This document shows, piece after piece, positions 40,892 to 48,690 of a stretch of DNA of 64,000 nucleotides (positions are counted from its first letter, which is position 1; every line of letters begins with the position of its first letter). The notes beneath the pieces are model-generated. The model saw nothing but the letters and a program-made list of their open reading frames with translations, was not told the DNA's origin and did not search any database. The position numbers and the translations under genes are program-made. The DNA is from an uncultured Eubacteriales bacterium (lineage in GTDB: Bacteria > Bacillota > Clostridia > Christensenellales > Aristaeellaceae): the NCBI GenBank assembly GCA_902765395.1, contig CACWZP010000019.1:1-64000 (forward strand), given 5' to 3'.

Positions 40892-41704
40892 ATGGGGAAT
40901 GAAAGCGTGGGAAAGCTGGAAGTGCTGATGGATGCGCTAGACTACATTGAGGCGCACCTCACCGAGGAGATCCGCACGGAGCAGGTGGCGGAAGCCTGTT
41001 TTTGCTCCAAGTCGGGGCTGGAAAAGCTGTTTCGCAACGTCAACCATCTGTCGGTGCACGACTACGTGATCCGCCGCAGGATGTCGCTGGCGGCGCGGGC
41101 GCTGCTGGCCGACCCCGACGCGCGGGTGATCGACCTGGCTGTGCAGTATGGCTACGGCAGCCACGAGGCCTTCGCCCGGGCATTCCGGCAGGCCTGGGGC
41201 GTCAATCCCTCCGAATACCGGCGACAGCGGCGCGGCTTCGTGCTGTTTCCAAGGCTCACGGTTCCCCCGGAGGAGGAGCAGATCATGGGCAAGAAGCACG
41301 TGGACATCACCGAACTGTACGACCTGTTTCAAAGGCGGCGCGACTGCTGGTTCGTCTGCTGCGACATTCAGGGGCTGATCCCCATCAACGAAATCTCCCG
41401 AAGGGCCGGGGACGCGGCTATACTGGAAGCCCTGGGGCGCATGAGCGACGCGGCGGGGGAGGAAGACGTGGTGTTCCGCATCGGCGGCGACGAGTTCGCG
41501 CTTTTGACGGCCTCCCCGGAGCGGGCGTACGCCGAGGGCGTGATGAACCGCATACTGGCCCACAACGGCGAGTGCGTCCGTTGGGAAGGCCGCGATATCC
41601 CGCTGTCCCTCTACGGCAGCCTCGTCCGCTGGGACGAGCGGAACCTGCGATACAGCGAGCTGTTCGCCGGGCTGCATCGGGTCATAGACGGGAGCAAGGA
41701 ATAA
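40892..41704 (+). CDS. AraC-type regulator fused to a GGDEF domain
   Basis: This is a 270-residue protein with two modules. Residues about 10-115 are an AraC-type double helix-turn-helix (EQVAEACFCSKSGLEKLFR; VIDLAVQYGYGSHEAFARAFRQAWGVNPSEYRR). Residues about 150-265 form a short GGDEF domain with an intact FRIGGDEFALL motif (198-202) and IPINEISRRAGD in the usual metal-site region. No I-site RxxD is obvious. The protein could read or make cyclic di-GMP while binding DNA. The ATG has no clear ribosome site; a GTG at 40907 with GGGGA upstream is an alternative. Identical-type repeats flank the gene on both sides. Confidence 0.8.
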   Translation: MGNESVGKLEVLMDALDYIEAHLTEEIRTEQVAEACFCSKSGLEKLFRNVNHLSVHDYVIRRRMSLAARALLADPDARVIDLAVQYGYGSHEAFARAFRQAWGVNPSEYRRQRRGFVLFPRLTVPPEEEQIMGKKHVDITELYDLFQRRRDCWFVCCDIQGLIPINEISRRAGDAAILEALGRMSDAAGEEDVVFRIGGDEFALLTASPERAYAEGVMNRILAHNGECVRWEGRDIPLSLYGSLVRWDERNLRYSELFAGLHRVIDGSKE

Positions 41705-41770
41705 CAGAGCCATTCAAAAGTCAGAGGAAACCGGATTGCCACGTCACCCTGACGGACTCCTCGCAAAGAC

Positions 41771-41857
41771 GAGATAAGGGGACGGTTCCTTATCTCATTT
41801 TTTGGAATCGATCGGTGTGTTTTACCCTGTGAGATAAGGAACCGTCCCCTTATCTCA
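41771..41857. repeat. twin-hairpin GGGGACGGTTCC repeat element, right copy
   Basis: gagataaggggacggttccttatctca (41771-41797) and its inverted copy (41830-41857) each form a 9- to 10-bp stem. The spacer ggaatcgat-ggtgtgtttta resembles the sequence right after the left copy at 40806-40826, so both loci derive from one longer repeat. Confidence 0.8.
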
Positions 41858-41860
41858 CGC

Positions 41861-41897
41861 AGTCCTCCCGCCCTTGAATCAGCGGGGCGGGAGGACT
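41861..41897 (-). terminator. hairpin ending the his operon
   Basis: A 13-bp perfect stem (AGTCCTCCCGCCC / GGGCGGGAGGACT) lies 25 nt past the hisIE stop; no clear T-run follows. Confidence 0.6.
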
Positions 41898-41921
41898 GGC
41901 AAGTGCGCGCGGCAGCGATTA

Positions 41922-42587
41922 TCAGCGGGCATTGCCCGTCATCTTTTCCTGCTTCACCTTGTGGTCGATCACGTGGCGGCGAGCCAGCTCGCTGTGGATG
42001 TCCTCCAGGGAGATGCCCATCTGGATCATCAGCACCATCACGTGGTAGGTCAGGTCGGCGATCTCGTAGATGGTCTCGGCCTTGTCCTCGGCCTTGCCGG
42101 CGATGATCACCTCGGTGGATTCCTCGCCCACCTTCTTGAGGATCTTGTCCAGGCCCTTTTCAAACAGATAGGTGGTGTAGCTACCTTCCTTCTTCTCCGT
42201 CTTGCGGCCCTCGATCAGCTTCATCAGGCCGGCCAGGGAGAAGGCGTGGTTGGTGTCGCTCTCAAACACGGGGTTGGTGAAGCAGCTGTCCGTGCCCAGG
42301 TGGCAGGCGGGGCCGTCCTTGTTCACGAGGACCACCAGCGCGTCCCTGTCGCAGTCGGCGGTGATGGACACGATGTGCTGGAAATTTCCGCTGGTTTCGC
42401 CCTTCAGCCAGAGTTCCTGCCGGGAGCGGCTGAAGAAGCAGGTCAGCTCCTTCTCCATGGAGATTTGAAGGCTCTCCCGGTTCATGTAGGCCAGGGTCAA
42501 CACGTCCTTGGTCTGAGCGTCCACCACGATGGCGGGGATCAGGCCCTTCTCGTCGAATTTCAGGGTGTTGATGTCAAAATCAATCAT
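41922..42587 (-). CDS. hisIE: bifunctional phosphoribosyl-AMP cyclohydrolase / phosphoribosyl-ATP pyrophosphatase
   Basis: It carries out steps 2 and 3 of histidine synthesis. The 221-residue fusion has the HisI domain first (about 1-110: [25 protein letters not shown], the metal site [11 protein letters not shown] and CHLGTDSCF) and the HisE domain after a linker (about 125-221: [30 protein letters not shown]). Length is typical of fused enzymes. GGAGGT precedes the ATG. Last gene of the his operon. Confidence 0.96.
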   Translation of the reverse strand: MIDFDINTLKFDEKGLIPAIVVDAQTKDVLTLAYMNRESLQISMEKELTCFFSRSRQELWLKGETSGNFQHIVSITADCDRDALVVLVNKDGPACHLGTDSCFTNPVFESDTNHAFSLAGLMKLIEGRKTEKKEGSYTTYLFEKGLDKILKKVGEESTEVIIAGKAEDKAETIYEIADLTYHVMVLMIQMGISLEDIHSELARRHVIDHKVKQEKMTGNAR

Positions 42588-42672
42588 GGCTACCTCCTGC
42601 GGTCATAGGATTGTAAAACGATGTGTTTCGTACTGCTGTGCACACGAGCAGCATAGCGTCAGGAAGTGGACA

Positions 42673-43434
42673 TCACGCCATCCGCACGTTGATGCCGTTT
42701 TCCCGCAGTTCCCGCTTCAAATCGGGGATCTGCACCTCGCCGAAGTGGAAGATCGAGGCCGCCAGCCCCGCGTCCACCTTGTCGAGCGCCTTGAACAGGT
42801 CGATGAAGTGCTGGATGTTTCCGGCCCCGCCTGAGGCGATCACCGGCACGTTCACCACCCGGCAAACCGCGTCCAGCATCTCCAGGTCGAAGCCGCCCTT
42901 CACGCCGTCGGTGTCGATGCTGTTCAGCACCACCTCGCCCGCGCCGCAGTCCACGCAGCGGGCGATCCAGTTGACGGCCTCCATGCCGGTGTCCTCCCGG
43001 CCGCCCTTGGCGAACACGCGGAACTCGCCGTCCACCCGCTTCACGTCCGCGGAGATTACCACGCACTGGCTGCCGTAGCGCTCGGCGGCCGCGGGGATCA
43101 GGCCAGGATTGTGGATGGCACCGGAGTTCACCGAGACCTTGTCCGCGCCGCACTTGAGCACCCGGTCGAAGTCCTCCAGCGTGTTGATGCCGCCGCCCAC
43201 GGTCAGCGGGATGAACACCCGCTCGGCCACCTGCTTCAGGATGTCCGTGAACAGCGCGCGGCCCTCGGCGGAGGCGGTGATGTCGTAAAACACCAGCTCG
43301 TCCGCGCCGCACTGGGAATAGTACTCCGCCAGCTTCACCGGGCTGGACACGTCCGCCAGGCCCAGGAAGTTCACGCCCTTTACGACGCGCCCGTCCTTCA
43401 CGTCCAGGCAGGGGATGATGCGCTTGGTAATCAT
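42673..43434 (-). CDS. hisF: imidazole glycerol phosphate synthase, cyclase subunit
   Basis: HisF with HisH converts PRFAR and ammonia to IGP and AICAR. The 253-residue TIM barrel starts MITKRIIPCLDVKDGRVVKG with the catalytic Asp11, has a phosphate loop TVGGGI (about 79-84), the second catalytic Asp in ADVKRVDG (about 130), and ASGGAG (about 225). GGAGG precedes the ATG. It is separated from hisA by 124 bp filled by an inverted-repeat element. Confidence 0.97.
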   Translation of the reverse strand: MITKRIIPCLDVKDGRVVKGVNFLGLADVSSPVKLAEYYSQCGADELVFYDITASAEGRALFTDILKQVAERVFIPLTVGGGINTLEDFDRVLKCGADKVSVNSGAIHNPGLIPAAAERYGSQCVVISADVKRVDGEFRVFAKGGREDTGMEAVNWIARCVDCGAGEVVLNSIDTDGVKGGFDLEMLDAVCRVVNVPVIASGGAGNIQHFIDLFKALDKVDAGLAASIFHFGEVQIPDLKRELRENGINVRMA

Positions 43435-43460
43435 GCTGCCTCCTTGTTGTTTGTGGAATC

Positions 43461-43556
43461 AGCTTTCCCGCCGCAGCGGGGAAGTGGCGCGAAGCGCCGA
43501 TAGGGCGCCCCACCGCCCCCTTTGGGGCACCTCCCCATTGAGATGGGGAAGCTTTC
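43461..43556. repeat. inverted-repeat element between hisF and hisA
   Basis: The element starts agctttcccg and ends ggggaagcttt, so its ends are inverted. Inside are hairpins GGCGC / GCGCC, ccccctttgggg and CTCCCCATTgagATGGGGAG. It lies within the his operon and would fold in the message; no gene is seen. Confidence 0.6.
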
Positions 43557-43558
43557 GG

Positions 43559-44284
43559 TCATCCTTTGACTGAAAGGCTGACCTGTATGGCTTCCTTCAG
43601 GTCGATGTCCCCGGTGTACACCGCCTTGCCGATGATGGCCCCGTAGAGCCCCAGCGCCGACAGGGCCTTCACGTCCTCCAAGGTGGATACGCCGCCGGAG
43701 GCCACGATGTCCATGCGGTACTTGCGCTGCAATTCGGCGTACAGCGCCCGGTTCGCGCCTTGCATGGCGCCGTCCCGGCTCACGTCGGTGCAGATCAGCG
43801 TCCGCGCGCCCATGGCCTGGTACTTCTCGCAGAAGGCGTCCAGCGTCATGCCGGAGAGCTCCAGCCAGCCGCGGATGGCCACCTCGCCGTCCTTCACGTC
43901 CGCGCCCAGGGCGATGGCCTCGCCATACTGCTCGATGGCGGCGCGGGAGAAGGCCTCGTCGGCGATGGCCGCCGTGCCCAGGATCACCCGCTTCACGCCC
44001 GTGTTCAGGTACTTTTCGATCACGGCCATGTCCCGGATGCCGCCGCCGATCTCCACGAACAGGCCGGTGTTCTGTGCCACGCGCCGGACGACCTCGAAGT
44101 TGGGCGTGCCGCCGTCACGGGCGCCCTCCAGGTCCACCATGTGCAGGTGCTTCGCCCCGGCGGCCTCGAACCGCCGCGCAGCGTTCAGCGGGTCGTCGTC
44201 GTAGACGGTCATTTGGGCGTAGTCGCCCTTGAACAGCCGCACGGCCTTGCCGCCTACCAGGTCAATCGCGGGAAATATGTTCAT
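43559..44284 (-). CDS. hisA: ProFAR isomerase (HisA)
   Basis: HisA opens the ribose ring of ProFAR to give PRFAR, step 4 of the pathway. The 241-residue barrel shows IFPAIDLVGGKAVRLFKGDY with the catalytic Asp8, VEIGGGIRD (about 75-83), the second Asp in CTDVSRDGAMQG (about 130) and ASGGVST. Its ATG overlaps the hisH stop in ATGA, giving coupled translation. Confidence 0.97.
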   Translation of the reverse strand: MNIFPAIDLVGGKAVRLFKGDYAQMTVYDDDPLNAARRFEAAGAKHLHMVDLEGARDGGTPNFEVVRRVAQNTGLFVEIGGGIRDMAVIEKYLNTGVKRVILGTAAIADEAFSRAAIEQYGEAIALGADVKDGEVAIRGWLELSGMTLDAFCEKYQAMGARTLICTDVSRDGAMQGANRALYAELQRKYRMDIVASGGVSTLEDVKALSALGLYGAIIGKAVYTGDIDLKEAIQVSLSVKG

Positions 44285-44901
44285 GCTTCACCATTCCAAT
44301 TAATGAAAGATTTAAGGATGCCCAGCCCCACGTCGCCGCTCTTTTCCGGGTGGAACTGGCAGCCAGCCACGTTGCCCCGGGCCACGGCGGCGGTCAGCGG
44401 CGCGCCATATTCGGCATTGGCGATCACGGCGTCGCCGCACTTCGCGCCATAGTAGCTGTGGACGAAGTACACACAGTCGCCGGGCTTCACGCTGGCGAAT
44501 ATGGGGTGGGGCTTCACGTCGATCAGCGCGTTCCAGCCGATGTGGGGAATCTTCAAATCCGCGGGGATGACCTCCGATATGGGCCGCACCTCGCCGGGGA
44601 TCAGCCCCAGACCCTCGTGCTGGCCGAACTCGAAGGACCTGTCCAGCAGCAGCTGCATGCCCAGGCAGATGCCCATGATGGGCGTGCCGCGGGCCGCCGC
44701 GTCCTTCACCACCGCGTCCAGGCCGGTCTGGCGCAGCTTCCGGGCGGCGTCGCCAAAGGCGCCCACGCCGGGCAGCAGCACGTGGTCGGCGGACAGTATG
44801 GCATGGGCGTCGCCGGTGACGACGGCGTCCCCACCCACGGTCTTTACCGAGTGGGCCAGCGAGAACAGGTTGCCCACGCCGTAATCAATGATCGCAATCA
44901 T
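44281..44901 (-). CDS. hisH: imidazole glycerol phosphate synthase, glutaminase subunit
   Basis: HisH supplies ammonia from glutamine to HisF. The 206-residue class I amidotransferase starts MIAIIDYGVGNL, has the nucleophile Cys in GICLGMQLL (about residue 80) and the His-Glu pair in QFHPEKSG (about 185-192). AAAGGCG lies 4 nt before the ATG, which overlaps the hisB stop in ATGA. Confidence 0.96.
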   Translation of the reverse strand: MIAIIDYGVGNLFSLAHSVKTVGGDAVVTGDAHAILSADHVLLPGVGAFGDAARKLRQTGLDAVVKDAAARGTPIMGICLGMQLLLDRSFEFGQHEGLGLIPGEVRPISEVIPADLKIPHIGWNALIDVKPHPIFASVKPGDCVYFVHSYYGAKCGDAVIANAEYGAPLTAAVARGNVAGCQFHPEKSGDVGLGILKSFINWNGEA

Positions 44902-45485
44902 AATACGCCTTTCGTCGACGGGATCTCCCCGTTCAGGCTCGGGTCGATGGCCACGGCCTGCCTGAGGCTCCGCGCCACGGACTTGAATGCGCCTTCCACG
45001 ATGTGGTGGCTGTTCTCGCCGGAGAGCTGACGGATGTGCAGGGTGACGTTGGCCTTGCGCACGAACCCCAGCCAGAACTCCTTGACCAGCTCGGTGTCGA
45101 AGGTGCCGATCTTTTCCGTGGGCACGTCCAGCGCGTAGACGAGGGTGTCCCGCCCGGAGATGTCCACCGCGGAGAGGATCAGCGCCTCGTCCATGGGCAG
45201 GATGGCACTGCCATAGCGGTTGATGCCGCCCATGTCGCCCAGGGCCTCGGCGAACGCGCTGCCCAGGCAGATGCCGATGTCCTCCACGGTGTGATGGTCG
45301 TCCACATCCGTGTCGCCCACGCACTTCACCGTCAGGTCGAAGCGCCCATGCTTCTTGAAGAGCGTCAGCATGTGGTTCAGAAAGCCGCAGCCGGTGTCGA
45401 TCTCGCCCGCGCCGGTGCCGTCCAGATCCAGCGTCAGGCGGATGTCCGTCTCCGCCGTGCGGCGGATGATCTCGGATGTACGCAT
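44898..45485 (-). CDS. hisB: imidazoleglycerol-phosphate dehydratase
   Basis: It dehydrates IGP to imidazole acetol phosphate. The 195-residue protein is the monofunctional form, without the N-terminal phosphatase domain of enterobacterial HisB. Manganese-site repeats are seen as GFLNHMLTLFKKHGRFD, DDHHTVEDIGICLG and SGENSHHIVEGAFKS. The ATG at 45485 has AAGGAG 8 nt upstream; an in-frame GTG three codons earlier lies on the ribosome site. hisH overlaps its end. Confidence 0.96.
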   Translation of the reverse strand: MRTSEIIRRTAETDIRLTLDLDGTGAGEIDTGCGFLNHMLTLFKKHGRFDLTVKCVGDTDVDDHHTVEDIGICLGSAFAEALGDMGGINRYGSAILPMDEALILSAVDISGRDTLVYALDVPTEKIGTFDTELVKEFWLGFVRKANVTLHIRQLSGENSHHIVEGAFKSVARSLRQAVAIDPSLNGEIPSTKGVL

Positions 45486-45497
45486 AGGGCTCACTCC

Positions 45498-46559
45498 TTA
45501 AGTCTCGGAAAGGATTTCCTTTAATTTCAACATCAGCACCGCCATTTCCTGCTCCGCGCCGATGGTGATGCGCAGGAAATCCGCGATGCGGGGGCTGTCG
45601 AAGTGGCGCACCAGCACGCCCCGGGCCTTCAATTCCCGGTACAGCCAGCCGCCGTCCACGCCCGGCTTGCGGGCGAACACGAAGTTGGCCAGGCTCGGCA
45701 GCACCTCAAAGCCCAGGACCCGCAGCTGCTCAACCGTGGCTTCGCGGGTTTTGACGATCCGTCGGCAGTTGTCGGCGTTGTAGTCGTCCCGCGCCAGGGA
45801 CGCCACGCCCGCGGCCAGCGTCATGCGGTTGACGCTGTAGGGGTTGGTGCTGTACTTGATGCGCTCCAGGTCGGCGATCACGCCCTCCCGGGCGATGGCG
45901 AAGCCCAGCCGCGCGCCGGCCAGCCCGCGGGACTTGGAGAACGTCTGCACCACCAGCAGGTTGTCGTACTTTTCGACGAGGGGCAGGCAGCTTTCGGCGC
46001 CGAAGTCCACATAGGCCTCGTCGATCAGCACCACGTGCTCCGGGTTCGCCGCCACGATGCGCTCCACCTGATCGCGCGTCAGCGCCATGCCGGTGGGGGC
46101 GTTGGGGTTGGCGATGACGATGAAGCCGCCGAGGTTCATGTAGTCCGCCGGGTCGATGGAGAAGTCCTCCTTCAGCGGCACGGGCCGCGCCTGGATGCCG
46201 TGCAGCGCGGCATAGACGCTGTAAAAGCCGTAGCTGATGTCCGGGAAATACGCGGGCACGTCCCCGCCGGCGAAGGCCATGAACGCGAAGTTCAGGATGT
46301 CGTCGGAGCCGTTGGACACGAACACGTTGGCCCGCTTCATGCCGTAGCGCTGGGCCAGCGCATCCCGCAGGTCGGCACACACCGGGTCGCTGTACAGCTG
46401 GGCGCGCGCGGCCTCCTTCGCCGCCGCCTCCATCACGCCCGGGGCCGGGGGATAGGGGCTCTCGTTGGTGTTCAGCTTCACATAGCGCATGTCCCGCGGC
46501 TGCTCGCCGGGAGTGTACGCCTCGAGGGATTGGTACTTATCGGAGAGGTATCTGCTCAT
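45498..46559 (-). CDS. hisC: histidinol-phosphate aminotransferase
   Basis: This is a 353-residue PLP aminotransferase that forms histidinol phosphate from imidazole acetol phosphate and glutamate. It shows KLNTNESPYPP, SNGSDDILNF, the NPNAPTG loop (about 155-161), DEAYVDF, and the Schiff-base Lys in TFSKSRGLAGARLG (about 220). AGGAG stands 9 nt before the chosen ATG. The upstream in-frame extension is encoded by a low-complexity repeat and is not used. Ends 13 nt before hisB. Confidence 0.96.
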   Translation of the reverse strand: MSRYLSDKYQSLEAYTPGEQPRDMRYVKLNTNESPYPPAPGVMEAAAKEAARAQLYSDPVCADLRDALAQRYGMKRANVFVSNGSDDILNFAFMAFAGGDVPAYFPDISYGFYSVYAALHGIQARPVPLKEDFSIDPADYMNLGGFIVIANPNAPTGMALTRDQVERIVAANPEHVVLIDEAYVDFGAESCLPLVEKYDNLLVVQTFSKSRGLAGARLGFAIAREGVIADLERIKYSTNPYSVNRMTLAAGVASLARDDYNADNCRRIVKTREATVEQLRVLGFEVLPSLANFVFARKPGVDGGWLYRELKARGVLVRHFDSPRIADFLRITIGAEQEMAVLMLKLKEILSET

Positions 46560-46580
46560 TGTAACGCGCTCCTGGTTTTG

Positions 46581-46662
46581 AATGAGGAATGAGGAATTAG
46601 GAATGAACAGTGACACACACCCAATTCTTCATTTTTCAGTCTTCAGTATTCATTTTTCATTT
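46581..46662. repeat. GGAATGA low-complexity inverted repeat between hisD and hisC
   Basis: aatgaggaatgaggaattaggaatga on one side is followed by the complementary-style cttcatttttcagtcttcagtattcatttttcatttc. It fills almost all of the hisD-hisC gap. Confidence 0.65.
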
Positions 46663-46669
46663 CGTGTTT

Positions 46670-47947
46670 TCAGGATTCACTGAATCTTGAAAGCACGCTC
46701 CTGGCGTGTCCCTCCAGCCCCTCCTTGCGGGCGAAGCGGGCGATCTTGTCGGACACGGCGGACAGGGCTTCGCGGGTGAAGTAGGTGTACTGGCTCTTCT
46801 TCACGAAGTCGTCCACGGACAGCGGGCTGTAAAACCGGGCGGTGCCGCCGGTGGGCAGCGTGTGGTTCGGCCCGGCCAGGTAATCGCCCAGCGCCTCAGG
46901 GCAGTTGCGGCCCATGAAGATGGAACCGGCGTGCTTCACCTTGTCCAGGTAGTCGAAGGGATTGTCCACGCACAGCTCCAGATGCTCCGGCGCGATGGCG
47001 TTGGCGATCTCGATGGCCTGGTCCAGGTTGTCCGCCACGATGATCTTGCCGTTCACGTCGATGGATGCGGACGCGATCTCGACCCGGGGCAGCAGGCGCA
47101 CCTGCCGCTCCACCTCCGCCTGCACGGCCTCCGCCAGCTGGGCGCTGTCGGTGACCAGCACGGCGCTGGCCATCCTGTCATGCTCGGCCTGGCTGAGCAG
47201 GTCGGCGGCCACTTCCCGGGGGTCGCTCCTCCCGTCGGCGACCACCAAGATCTCGCTGGGCCCGGCGATCATGTCGATGGCCACCCGGCCGAACACCTGC
47301 TTCTTGGCCTCCGCCACGAAGGCGTTGCCGGGGCCGACGATCTTGTCCACGCAGGGCACGGTCTCGGTGCCCCAGGCCAGCGCGGCCACCGCCTGGGCGC
47401 CGCCCACCTTGATGACCCGGTCCACGCCGGCCACCTTGGCCGCGGCCAGTATGGCCGGGTTCACGCTGCCGTCCCGGGCGGGGGGCGTGACCATCACGAT
47501 CTCGCCGCAGCCGGCGATCTTCGCGGGGATGGCGTCCATCAACACGGTGGAGGGATAGGCCGCCGTGCCGCCGGGCACGTACAGGCCCACCTTGTCCAGC
47601 GGGGTCACCTTCTGGCCCATCACCACGCCGTCGCGCTCCGCAATGATGAAGGATTGGCGCACCTGCTTTTCGTGGAAATTGCGGATGTTCGCCGCGGCGG
47701 TCTCCAGCACGTCGATGAACTCCGGCTCCATGGCGGCCATGGCGGCGTCGAATTCGACGGGGGAGACCTCCAGCGAGGTCAGCTTCACCCGGTCGAACTT
47801 CTCGCAGTAGTCGAACAGCGCCGCGTCGCCGCGATTTTTCACCTCGGCGATGATGTCAGAAACGATCCCGGCCACGTCCACCTCGGGCACGCTGCGGGCG
47901 AAGATATCCTCATTGGCGACCTCGCCGTATTTCATGATCCTGATCAC
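46670..47947 (-). CDS. hisD: histidinol dehydrogenase
   Basis: HisD performs the last two oxidations to histidine. The 425-residue zinc enzyme has GQKVTPLDKVGLYVPGG, GGAQAVAALAWGTE, MIAGPSEILVVAD, the catalytic zinc segment LLSQAEHD (about 257-264) with Gln and His ligands, NGKIIVADN and the C-terminal GPNHTLPTGGTAR. It starts with GTG at 47947, 7 nt after AAGGAGG; this GTG overlaps the hisG stop (GTGA). Confidence 0.97.
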   Translation of the reverse strand: MIRIMKYGEVANEDIFARSVPEVDVAGIVSDIIAEVKNRGDAALFDYCEKFDRVKLTSLEVSPVEFDAAMAAMEPEFIDVLETAAANIRNFHEKQVRQSFIIAERDGVVMGQKVTPLDKVGLYVPGGTAAYPSTVLMDAIPAKIAGCGEIVMVTPPARDGSVNPAILAAAKVAGVDRVIKVGGAQAVAALAWGTETVPCVDKIVGPGNAFVAEAKKQVFGRVAIDMIAGPSEILVVADGRSDPREVAADLLSQAEHDRMASAVLVTDSAQLAEAVQAEVERQVRLLPRVEIASASIDVNGKIIVADNLDQAIEIANAIAPEHLELCVDNPFDYLDKVKHAGSIFMGRNCPEALGDYLAGPNHTLPTGGTARFYSPLSVDDFVKKSQYTYFTREALSAVSDKIARFARKEGLEGHARSVLSRFSES

Positions 47948-48567
47948 AGTGAAACCTCCTTCGCGAGCCCACGCTGTATGGCCTCGATTTCAGCGCTCTT
48001 GAACTTGAAGCTGGCCTTGTTGGCGATCAGCCGGGCGCTGATGGGCACGATGGTCTCGTAGGGCTCCAGGTCGTTTTCCAGCAGCGTCTTGCCCGTCTCC
48101 ACGATGTCCACGATCACGTCGGAAAGGCCGAGGATCGGGGCGATCTCGATGGAGCCGTTCAGGTGGATGATGTCGATGTCCCGACCCAGCCCGGCATAGT
48201 AGGTGCGGGCGATGCGGGCGAACTTGGTGGCCACCCGCAGCGTGCGCTCCGGGTTGTCGCGAAAATCCTTCTTCGCGGCCACTGCCATGCGGCACCTGCC
48301 CACGTTGAGGTCGAGGAGCTCGTACACCTCCGGCGCGTACTCCAGCAGGATGTCCTTGCCGGCCACGCCGATGTCCGCCGCGCCGCGCTCCACGTAGATG
48401 GCCACATCCGAGGGCTTCACCCAGAAATAGCGCACCCCGGCGGCCTCGTTTTCAAAGATCAGCTTGCGGTTCGGCTCCAGGATCGACGGGCACTCATAGC
48501 CCGCCGCGGCGAACATGCCGTATACCTTCTCGCCCAAACGCCCCTTGGGCAGGGCGACATTGACCAT
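47944..48567 (-). CDS. hisG: ATP phosphoribosyltransferase, short form catalytic subunit
   Basis: It joins ATP and PRPP, the first step of histidine synthesis. At 207 residues it is the short HisG that lacks the C-terminal regulatory domain and needs HisZ, encoded just upstream. Motifs: NVALPKGRLGE, GAADIGVAGKD (about 66-76), and the PRPP loop DVIVDIVETGKTL (about 150-162). The ribosome site AAGGAGG is 20 nt before the ATG; a TTG at 48576 is 11 nt from it and could be the real start. Confidence 0.95.
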   Translation of the reverse strand: MVNVALPKGRLGEKVYGMFAAAGYECPSILEPNRKLIFENEAAGVRYFWVKPSDVAIYVERGAADIGVAGKDILLEYAPEVYELLDLNVGRCRMAVAAKKDFRDNPERTLRVATKFARIARTYYAGLGRDIDIIHLNGSIEIAPILGLSDVIVDIVETGKTLLENDLEPYETIVPISARLIANKASFKFKSAEIEAIQRGLAKEVSL

Positions 48568-48605
48568 GGTCTTCAAGATTCTCTTTTCCTCCTTGAGATA
48601 TGGGG

Positions 48606-48690
48606 GATATGAATGAGAGTATAGAGCTGAGAGTTCAGAGTTAAGATAACAGGCCAATGATCTGAACTCTGAACTCTTAACTCTGAAAGC
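48606..48690. repeat. GAGTTCAGAGTTAAGA inverted repeat between hisZ and hisG
   Basis: gagagttcagagttaagat (48630-48648) faces tctgaactctgaactcttaactctga (48661-48686) in inverted orientation. The right part supplies the last codons and stop of hisZ. Confidence 0.7.
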
